A DNA stretch of 5,314 nucleotides from Chloroflexota bacterium. GTDB taxonomy: Bacteria > Chloroflexota > Anaerolineae > Caldilineales > Caldilineaceae. Every line of letters starts with the position of its first letter. The first letter of the stretch is position 1. The notes under the pieces were generated by a model. The model ran no database searches and was not told where the DNA came from. It saw nothing but the letters and a program-made list of their open reading frames with translations. Positions 1 through 4,728 of this stretch are shown here, one piece after another. The translations under genes were made by a program, and so were the position numbers. The DNA lies in the NCBI GenBank assembly GCA_018969295.1, contig JAGWYN010000106.1, positions 1 to 5,314 of the forward strand, read 5' to 3'.

Positions 1-136
1 CATCGCACTTTGAAGACCGCTCGACACGTAATTCAAGCGCCACTTTTGCCCATTTTGCGCAAGAATTTGTCGTTTTCTGACCCTGCAAGATGCGTGAATG
101 CCCTGGTTTCAATCTCACTGACAACTCTTGCTTGCA
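1..136. other. Upstream intergenic sequence, no supportable gene
   Basis: No convincing coding sequence is seen. A 61-codon open frame starting at 10 has no Shine-Dalgarno sequence, runs through the hairpin at 137-172 and stops inside the promoter region, so it is probably accidental. A frame open from position 3 to a TGA at 78-80 could be the end of an upstream gene, but 25 codons are too few to recognise. The stretch is less GC-rich than the operon and contains an 8-bp palindrome TTGCGCAA at 55-62. That core is seen in some LacI-family operators, but it is too short to call as a site. Confidence 0.4.
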
Positions 137-172
137 CCCCGCTGCACGGCCACAGACGGCTGTGCAGCGGGG
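137..172. repeat. Long inverted repeat / stem-loop just upstream of the operon promoter
   Basis: CCCCGCTGCAC (137-147) is perfectly complementary to GTGCAGCGGGG (162-172). The stem continues inward through one G-T pair (148/161) and three more G-C pairs (149-151 with 158-160), leaving a 6-nt loop, ACAGAC. This makes a 15-bp stem ending 19 nt before the -35 box at 192. There is no T-run on either side, so it is not a textbook terminator for either strand. It may be a binding site for a dimeric regulator acting upstream of the promoter, a Rho-assisted transcript end of an upstream gene, or an insulator hairpin. The structure is seen directly; its function is inferred. Confidence 0.7.
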
Positions 173-191
173 GGACCCCTGGCCTCTCCAA

Positions 192-220
192 TTGACAGTG
201 TCCGTCGGCTGTGCTATTCT
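192..220 (+). promoter_or_regulatory. Sigma70-type promoter with extended -10, driving the ABC importer operon
   Basis: A perfect -35 hexamer TTGACA (192-197) is followed by a 17-bp spacer and the -10 hexamer TATTCT (215-220), which is preceded by TGC (212-214), an extended -10 element. The spacing is optimal. Transcription would start near 227, giving a leader of about 109 nt before the ATG at 336. This is the best promoter-like sequence in the window and is correctly placed for the binding-protein gene. The leader carries the palindrome at 244-265, so initiation or early elongation is probably controlled there. Confidence 0.75.
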
Positions 221-243
221 AACAACTAATCCTCACGGACGAT

Positions 244-265
244 GCTGTTGGCGCGCGTCAACAGC
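244..265. promoter_or_regulatory. Candidate operator: near-perfect 22-bp palindrome in the leader
   Basis: Position-by-position pairing of 244-265 around the centre 254/255 gives 10 of 11 complementary pairs; only 251/258 (G/T) fails. The half sites are GCTGTTG and CAACAGC around a GCGC core with a central CG. It lies about 17-38 nt downstream of the predicted transcription start, where a bound repressor would block transcription. A central CG in an even palindrome is typical of LacI-family operators, and that family often controls sugar ABC importers. As RNA it could also form a 7- or 8-bp hairpin, so a leader-RNA role is not excluded. No regulator gene is present in the window. Confidence 0.55.
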
Positions 266-320
266 TGTCGTTTGCAGTGTCTGGCAGCCGTATCAAATCT
301 GTTTTGTACCCAATCCATCC

Positions 321-326
321 AGGAGG
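321..326 (+). promoter_or_regulatory. Shine-Dalgarno sequence fixing the binding-protein start
   Basis: AGGAGG at 321-326 lies 9 nt before the ATG at 336. The same frame stays open upstream to an ATG at 90, which would add 82 codons, cross the predicted promoter and bury the signal peptide inside the protein. This ribosome site and the lipoprotein signal that immediately follows the 336 ATG settle the start. Confidence 0.85.
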
Positions 327-335
327 ACCCATCCG

Positions 336-1997
336 ATGAGACGCCTGTTTGTACTGTTTGTCACCCTGCTGGCGCTGGCCGCCTGTTTGCCCGCAGCGCC
401 CCAGCCTGCGGCAGACCCACCTGCGCTGTCGACCGCAGCGACCCCGCAGGCGGTGATGGCGGCCCAGGCCTGGCGGCAGACCGACGCCTACCGCCCCCTG
501 CCAGAGACAGCCAGCCTGGTGCTGGTCAAAGGTGGGCAGGAAAATGCGGGTCTGATGCCAGAAGGAGAGTCGATCGAGGAGAACCGGGCGCTGCGCTACA
601 TCGAAGAGACGCTCAATGTTGACATAAGCTTTGGTTGGGTAGTGCCCAGCGACAGCTACAGCGACAAGCTCAACCTCTCGATTGCCAGCGGCGACATTCC
701 CGACGTGATGATCGTCGACGCGCTGCAGCTGCAGCAGCTGGCCGAGGCCGGCGCGATCGAAGACCTGACCCCGTACGTCGAGCAGTATGCTTCCGCCGAT
801 CTGCTGGCCAACTGGGAACAGACCGGCGGCGTGGCGCTGGCAGCGGCCACGATCGACGGCAAGCTTCTGGGGATCCCCAATGTGCAGCCGCAGGCAGACG
901 CGCCGATCATCGCCTGGGTTCGTCAAGACTGGCTGGACAAGCTGGGACTGCAGGGGCCGCAGACGGTCGACGACGTCGAAGCGATCGCTCGGGCGTTTGT
1001 GGAGCAGGACCCGGACGGCAACGGTGCGGCCGACACCTATGGGCTGACCGGCACGCTCAACCCGGTCGGTGTGCCCAGCAACCTGCATGGGTTTGATGCG
1101 ATCTTCAACGCCTACGGCGCATTCCCCGAGATCTTCTACCGCGACGAGGCCGGGCAGATCCACTACGGGTCGGTCCAGCCGCAGACAAAAGAGGCGTTGG
1201 GGCGGCTGGCGGCGCTCTACCAGGCCGGGCTGATCGACCCCGAGTTTGCCACCAAGGACACCGACAAATCCAACGAACTCGTGGTCAGCGGCCGCAGCGG
1301 GCTGATGATGGGGCCCTGGTGGCTGCCCTGGTGGCCTCTGGCCGACTCGGTCAGCAGCGACCCCAACGCCGACTGGCAGCCCTACCCGCTCGTCGACCAG
1401 GCAGGGGAGCGCTCCTTCGCCATGGGGGGCTATACCTACAGCTTTGTGGTCGTCAAGAAGGGCTACCCGCACCCGGAGCTGGCGGTCAAGATCCTCAACG
1501 TGCAAAACGATCTCAGCTACGGCCTCAACGATGCGCCGCAATTCTATCCCAACTTCAACGAAATCTGGACCCTGCTTTTCCCAATTCCCTTCCTGATCGA
1601 GCAGCCTTATGTTGTGGAGCGCATGGGGCGGGAATACCAGCAGGCCCTGGAGGGCAGCCTGGACCCGACGACCTTCAACGAAGCGATGCAGATCGAATAC
1701 GACCAGATCCAGCAGGACCTTGCCGCGCCCCGCAGCAACCCCTCCAACTGGGCTGTGCGCATGGCCCGGCTGGACGCTGCTCTGCTGTTGGCCGAAGGCT
1801 ACAACGAGGTGCGCACCGACCCGGTGGCAGCCCGAGTCTTTCCGAACGACCCGAACTGGCCGGCGCTGCAGAAGCTGGAGGACGAAGTCTTCTTGCAGAT
1901 CATCACTGGGGCCCGTCCGCTCGACGATTTTGACAGTTTTGTCGAAGAGTGGGAGCGCAGCGGCGGCGCCGACCTGCTGGCCAAGATGAACTCCTAA
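336..1997 (+). CDS. ABC transporter extracellular solute-binding lipoprotein (family 1, LplA/YtcQ-like)
   Basis: This 553-residue lipoprotein would bind a carbohydrate outside the membrane and deliver it to the two permeases encoded next. Residues 1-17 form a lipoprotein signal: MRR, a hydrophobic stretch, and lipobox L14-A-A-C17, with C17 as the lipid-anchored residue. An Ala/Pro-rich linker (about 18-40) follows. The mature part opens with a beta-strand-like LVLVKGG (61-67), and the segment SGDIPDVMI (118-126) is typical of family 1 binding proteins. DPDGNGAADTYGL (225-237) is an EF-hand-like, probably Ca-binding, loop common in the LplA group. The tail IITGARPLDDFDSFVEEW (522-539) also matches that group, as does the length of about 550 residues, longer than MalE-type proteins. 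Tryptophan-rich MGPWWLPWW (325-333) is a plausible sugar-stacking site. The ligand cannot be read from sequence; oligosaccharides or uronides are typical of relatives. The gene is first in the operon, with its own promoter and leader. Confidence 0.93.
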   Translation: MRRLFVLFVTLLALAACLPAAPQPAADPPALSTAATPQAVMAAQAWRQTDAYRPLPETASLVLVKGGQENAGLMPEGESIEENRALRYIEETLNVDISFGWVVPSDSYSDKLNLSIASGDIPDVMIVDALQLQQLAEAGAIEDLTPYVEQYASADLLANWEQTGGVALAAATIDGKLLGIPNVQPQADAPIIAWVRQDWLDKLGLQGPQTVDDVEAIARAFVEQDPDGNGAADTYGLTGTLNPVGVPSNLHGFDAIFNAYGAFPEIFYRDEAGQIHYGSVQPQTKEALGRLAALYQAGLIDPEFATKDTDKSNELVVSGRSGLMMGPWWLPWWPLADSVSSDPNADWQPYPLVDQAGERSFAMGGYTYSFVVVKKGYPHPELAVKILNVQNDLSYGLNDAPQFYPNFNEIWTLLFPIPFLIEQPYVVERMGREYQQALEGSLDPTTFNEAMQIEYDQIQQDLAAPRSNPSNWAVRMARLDAALLLAEGYNEVRTDPVAARVFPNDPNWPALQKLEDEVFLQIITGARPLDDFDSFVEEWERSGGADLLAKMNS

Positions 1998-2001
1998 CAA
2001 G

Positions 2002-2031
2002 GGTGGGGGGCTGGTACGCCAGCCCCCCACC
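2002..2031 (+). repeat. Intercistronic GC-rich stem-loop between binding protein and permease 1
   Basis: GTGGGGGGCTGG (2003-2014) pairs perfectly with CCAGCCCCCCAC (2019-2030) around a TACG tetraloop, and 2002/2031 add a thirteenth pair. It begins 5 nt after the binding-protein stop and ends 20 nt before the permease start. There is no T-tract, so it is not a standard intrinsic terminator. In other importers (malE-malF is the classic case) such hairpins protect the upstream mRNA from 3' exonucleases or cause partial termination, giving excess binding protein over permease. The same role is inferred here. The loop fits the UNCG pattern, but its closing pair is G-C rather than the especially stable C-G. 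Confidence 0.8.
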
Positions 2032-2051
2032 TCTGGATGCAGAGAGCTGCC

Positions 2052-2942
2052 ATGTTCAAGAATACCGACCGCTTTGCCTACTGGCTGATGGTGCTGCCGG
2101 GCCTGCTCTTGCTGCTGGCCTTCACCGTTGTTCCGCTCTCCTACTCGGCCATCGCCTTTCAGAAATTCAACCCGGCGCTGGGGCTGCAGGGCTCTCCCTG
2201 GGTGGGGCTGGACAATCTTTTGTACATGTTCGGCCTGCGCGATGCGCGCCAGGTGTTGGCCAACACAGTCTTCATTGCGGTCATGAAGATGGTCTTGGTG
2301 CTCCTCACTGCGGTCTCCTTTGCCCTGCTGCTCAACGAGGTGCGTTTTTTGGGGGTCAGGCGGGCGATCCAGACCATGGTCTACCTGCCCCATTTCCTCT
2401 CTTGGGTCATCCTGGCCGGCATTTTGCGCACGATTCTGGCGCGCGACGGGCTGATCAACGACCTGCTGGGCTACTTTGGGGTGGCGCCGATCTATTTTCT
2501 CGGCCAGCCTGCGGTTTTTCCCTGGGTGATCGTCCTGAGCGATGTCTGGAAGGAATTCGGGTTTGAGGCGATCGTCTATCTGGCCGCCCTGACCGGGATT
2601 GACCCGACCCTCTACGAGGTGGCCGAGCTGGACGGCGCCACCCGGCTGCAGAAGATGCGTTACGTTTCGCTGCCGGCCATCGCCCCGGTCATCGTGCTGG
2701 TCGGCTGCCTGAGCATCGGCAACGTGCTCAACGCCGGCTTCGACCAGATCTTCAACTTGTACAGCCCGATTGTCTACTCGAGCGGCGACATCCTCGACAC
2801 CTATGTCTACCGCATCGGGTTGATTCAGGGCCAGTACAGCCTGGGCACTGCGGTCGGGCTCTTCAAGACCGTGGTGGCGTTGGGGCTGATTGGCATCTCC
2901 TACTGGGCGGCCAGCCGCTACGCCAACTACCGAATTTTTTAG
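2052..2942 (+). CDS. ABC transporter permease, LplB-like (MetI superfamily)
   Basis: This 296-residue inner-membrane protein would form half of the importer channel. About six membrane segments can be seen near residues 11-32, 71-96, 110-130, 155-180, 208-228 and 264-288. The cytoplasmic coupling (EAA) loop reads EVAELDGA at 189-196, with the invariant Gly at 195 and the closing L207-P208; this contacts the ATPase. An N-terminal basic tip followed by WLMVLPGLLLLLAF is usual for the MalF/LplB type, and about 300 residues is the normal length. I chose ATG 2052 over the in-frame ATG at 2037, because 2037 has only C-rich hairpin sequence before it, whereas 2052 has a weak purine site AGAGAG at 2041-2046. 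The start is moderately certain. The gene lies between the intercistronic hairpin and permease 2, 8 nt before the latter's start. Confidence 0.92.
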   Translation: MFKNTDRFAYWLMVLPGLLLLLAFTVVPLSYSAIAFQKFNPALGLQGSPWVGLDNLLYMFGLRDARQVLANTVFIAVMKMVLVLLTAVSFALLLNEVRFLGVRRAIQTMVYLPHFLSWVILAGILRTILARDGLINDLLGYFGVAPIYFLGQPAVFPWVIVLSDVWKEFGFEAIVYLAALTGIDPTLYEVAELDGATRLQKMRYVSLPAIAPVIVLVGCLSIGNVLNAGFDQIFNLYSPIVYSSGDILDTYVYRIGLIQGQYSLGTAVGLFKTVVALGLIGISYWAASRYANYRIF

Positions 2943-2946
2943 GAGG
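2941..2946 (+). promoter_or_regulatory. Shine-Dalgarno overlapping the permease 1 stop codon
   Basis: AGGAGG at 2941-2946 shares its first two bases with the TAG stop (2940-2942) of permease 1 and precedes ATG 2951 by only 4 nt. The terminating ribosome covers the site, suggesting coupled translation of the two permeases in equal amounts. The short spacing leaves open a start at the in-frame GTG 2957 (10-nt spacing), which would remove only two residues. Confidence 0.65.
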
Positions 2947-2950
2947 CCGG

Positions 2951-3832
2951 ATGGTTGTGGCGCGTTCTTTCACCGACCGCATGGTTGACTGGCTGATCGC
3001 TGTGCTGCTGCTGGCAGTCGGGGTGACCACGCTGCTGCCCCTTTTCAACACGCTGGCGATCTCGCTCAGCGACAAGGCGGCGGTCAGCGGCGGGCAGGTC
3101 GGCTTTTGGCCGGTGGGGTTTACGCTGAACTCCTACGACTACATCCTGCGCGACGAAAAATTCTGGCGTGCCTTTGGGGTCTCGCTGCTGCGGGTGGGGC
3201 TTGGGGGAGCACTCAATTTTGGGCTGGCGGTGCTCACCGCCTTTCCCCTCTCGCGCAGCGTGCGGGCATTCCCAGAGCGCAACCTGCTGATGTGGGTCTT
3301 TGTGTTCGGCATGATTTTGAATGTCGGGATCGTGCCCTGGTACCTGACCATCAGCAGCTATGGGCTGATCGACAGCCTCTGGGCGCTGGTGCTGCCCGGT
3401 GCGTTGCCGATCTGGAACGTGGTCATTCTGATGAATTTTTTCCGCAGCCTCCCGCGCGAGCTGGACGAGGCCGCCCGCATCGACGGTGCCAACCCTTGGC
3501 AGCTGCTCTGGCAGATCTACCTGCCCACGTCGCTGCCGGCGCTGGCGACGATCACCTTGTTCAGCCTGGTGGGCCACTGGAACTCTTTTTTTGACGGGCT
3601 GATCCTGATGAACAACCCGGACAACTACCCGCTGCAGACCTACATCCAGCAGCTGGTGATTGCAGACCGACCTGCGCTGCACGGCGGGCAGGCCCAGCTG
3701 CTGGCCCTGCTCTCCAACAACACCCTCAACGCCGCCAAACTGTTTGTGGCGATCCTGCCCATCCTGCTGGTCTACCCGCTGCTGCAGCGCTATTTTGTGC
3801 GCGGGATTTTGCTGGGCGCAGTCAAGGAGTGA
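2951..3832 (+). CDS. ABC transporter permease, LplC/YtcP-like (MetI superfamily)
   Basis: This 293-residue protein is the probable heterodimer partner of the preceding permease. Membrane segments are visible near residues 12-38, 75-102, 110-130, 143-163, 197-217 and 262-282. The coupling loop ELDEAARIDGA (170-180) is a near-ideal EAA motif with Gly179, and is followed by L191-P192. The C-terminal tail YFVRGILLGAVK (281-292) is characteristic of the LplC/YtcP subgroup and supports placing the whole cassette there. The length is normal and no lesion is seen. No ATP-binding protein gene follows. In LplABC-type systems the nucleotide-binding subunit is commonly a shared MsmX-like ATPase encoded elsewhere, so its absence need not mean the operon is defective. 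A terminator-like hairpin follows the stop by 29 nt. Confidence 0.93.
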   Translation: MVVARSFTDRMVDWLIAVLLLAVGVTTLLPLFNTLAISLSDKAAVSGGQVGFWPVGFTLNSYDYILRDEKFWRAFGVSLLRVGLGGALNFGLAVLTAFPLSRSVRAFPERNLLMWVFVFGMILNVGIVPWYLTISSYGLIDSLWALVLPGALPIWNVVILMNFFRSLPRELDEAARIDGANPWQLLWQIYLPTSLPALATITLFSLVGHWNSFFDGLILMNNPDNYPLQTYIQQLVIADRPALHGGQAQLLALLSNNTLNAAKLFVAILPILLVYPLLQRYFVRGILLGAVKE

Positions 3833-3861
3833 CTTCGCCGTCTGTTTCCCATCGCCCGCCC

Positions 3862-3905
3862 CCACCACAGGTTTTCTGGGTGGTTTGGCCTGTGGTGGAG
3901 TTTTT
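3862..3905 (+). terminator. Probable intrinsic terminator of the importer operon
   Basis: CCACCACAGG (3862-3871) and CCTGTGGTGG (3889-3898) form a perfect 10-bp stem with a 17-nt loop. AG and then TTTTT (3901-3905) follow. It lies 29 nt after the permease 2 stop, exactly where the operon should end. The long loop and the two bases before the T-run make it less than ideal. An alternative 5-bp pairing, CCACC with GGTGG at 3879-3883, could compete. There is no T-run on the other side, so it works for the + strand only. Confidence 0.65.
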
Positions 3906-4027
3906 GGGGCGAGTATAATCTGTGGCATGAGGTCACTTCCTTTGCCAATTACTGCTGGCCTTCCACAGGGCTGCGTTCGATGTTTCCTGCCTTCGGTCGT
4001 CAGCATGACAAAGGGAAAAAATAGGGG

Positions 4028-4064
4028 TTGTTGGCGCGACAAACACAAAATATATTGCTATTCT
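4028..4064 (+). promoter_or_regulatory. Candidate promoter(s) for the methyltransferase operon
   Basis: Two overlapping readings exist in this AT-rich stretch. (a) TTGTTG (4028-4033), 17 bp, TATATT (4051-4056) would start transcription near 4063 and keep the ribosome site AGGTGG (4067-4072) in the transcript. (b) GCGACA (4036-4041), 17 bp, TATTCT (4059-4064) with extended TGC (4056-4058) matches the -10 of the importer promoter base for base, but would start near 4071 and lose most of that ribosome site. Reading (a) fits translation better; reading (b) fits the -10 consensus style seen at 212-220. The remainder of the 3906-4027 gap shows no gene, only an isolated TATAAT at 3914-3919 without a -35 partner. 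Confidence 0.4.
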
Positions 4065-4083
4065 ATAGGTGGACAAATTACCT

Positions 4084-4728
4084 ATGAACTATATCAAGTC
4101 TAAACAACGTGTCGCCGATCATGGCGAGGTCTTTACGCCAGCCTGGTTAGTGGAAGCAATGCTCGATCTGGTGAAAGGGGAGACCGAACGGATTGATGCC
4201 CGTTTCCTAGAGCCAGCGTGTGGAAGTGGTAACTTTCTCGTGCCGATTTTGCAACGCAAGCTTGCCGCTGTACAACTCAAATATGAAAAATCTGCCTTTG
4301 AACGGTGCCACTACGCCCTGCTAGGGCTGATGTGCATCTATGGAATCGAGCTCCTCGCCGATAATATCGACGAATGTCGCGCGAATCTGCTCGCTATCTT
4401 TGCGGCATATCTTCACCTGACACCTATCGATGATCTCTACCGTGCCGCTTGGTATGTGCTCTCGCAAAATCTCGTCCATGGCGACGCGCTGACGATGCGC
4501 GCCCACGGCGACCAGCCTATCCTCTTTGCTGAATGGGGCTACCTGGGCAAAGGGCGCTTCCAACGCCGCGATTTCCGTTACGACTCGTTGACACAATCGT
4601 CTCTGTACAGCACCGAGGGGACACTGTTTGCCCACCTCGGTAAGCACGAAATCTTTACCCCCGATACTATCTACCCGCCACAAAGTATCGCTACCCTTGC
4701 CGCCTTTGCACCGGAGGAGCTCTCATGA
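4084..4728 (+). CDS. N6-adenine DNA methyltransferase-like protein, SAM-binding module, motif IV (NPPY) absent
   Basis: This 214-residue protein belongs to the N-6 adenine DNA methylase superfamily, probably as one subunit of a restriction-modification system. The N-terminus carries HGEVFTPAWLVEAML (13-27), the helix typical of Type I-like and Eco57I-like methylases. Motif I for S-adenosylmethionine, FLEPACGSGNFL (41-52), is intact. IYGIEL (85-90) supplies the acidic residue that contacts the ribose, and NLVHGDAL (129-136) corresponds to motif III. The catalytic (N/D)PP(Y/F) motif is missing: after 136 the chain reads FAEWGYLGKGRFQRRDF and ends with a short tail. At 214 residues it is far shorter than a self-sufficient enzyme. 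ATG 4084 is chosen with AGGTGG at 4067-4072 (11-nt spacing); an in-frame GTG at 4069 would add five residues. The gene overlaps the next by ATGA, so the two products are probably partners. GC is lower than in the importer genes. Confidence 0.82.
   Translation: MNYIKSKQRVADHGEVFTPAWLVEAMLDLVKGETERIDARFLEPACGSGNFLVPILQRKLAAVQLKYEKSAFERCHYALLGLMCIYGIELLADNIDECRANLLAIFAAYLHLTPIDDLYRAAWYVLSQNLVHGDALTMRAHGDQPILFAEWGYLGKGRFQRRDFRYDSLTQSSLYSTEGTLFAHLGKHEIFTPDTIYPPQSIATLAAFAPEELS
4713..4717 (+). promoter_or_regulatory. Shine-Dalgarno within the end of the first methyltransferase gene
   Basis: GGAGG at 4713-4717 lies inside the last codons of the upstream gene, 7 nt before ATG 4725. The ATG overlaps the upstream TGA (4726-4728) as ATGA. 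This arrangement normally means translational coupling and balanced synthesis of the two proteins, and it fixes the start of the second gene. Confidence 0.85.

Noticed and set aside
90..335. N-terminal extension of the binding protein to ATG 90
   Set aside because: It would cross the promoter and the palindrome and place the lipoprotein signal 82 residues into the protein. The AGGAGG at 321-326 supports ATG 336.
2003..2030. Intercistronic hairpin as an intrinsic terminator
   Set aside because: No T-tract follows; the next bases are CTCTGGATGC, and the operon clearly continues into the permeases.
258..2393. A 711-codon open frame on the minus strand across the binding-protein gene and the start of permease 1
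   Set aside because: It is antisense to two genes with clear family motifs, crosses their intergenic hairpin, and its product is Gln/Arg/His/Val-rich with no recognisable domain. Long antisense frames are expected in GC-rich coding DNA.
3914..3919. Perfect TATAAT hexamer as a promoter for the methylase genes
   Set aside because: There is no -35-like sequence 16-18 bp upstream (TGTGGT at 3891-3896, inside the terminator stem), and it lies about 165 nt before the gene with better boxes nearer.
2939..4048. A 369-codon minus-strand open frame over permease 2 and the following gap
   Set aside because: It mirrors the codon bias of permease 2, has a low-complexity Gln/His/Arg/Pro-rich product, and runs through the terminator and the non-coding gap.
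3833..4083. Riboswitch, small RNA or mobile-element end in the gap before the methylase genes
   Set aside because: Apart from the terminator stem and promoter-like boxes, I see no conserved aptamer pattern, no terminal inverted repeats and no target-site duplication.
4588..4593. TTGACA inside the first methylase gene as an internal promoter
   Set aside because: No -10-like hexamer at the right spacing (around 4611-4616), and the second gene is translationally coupled to the first.
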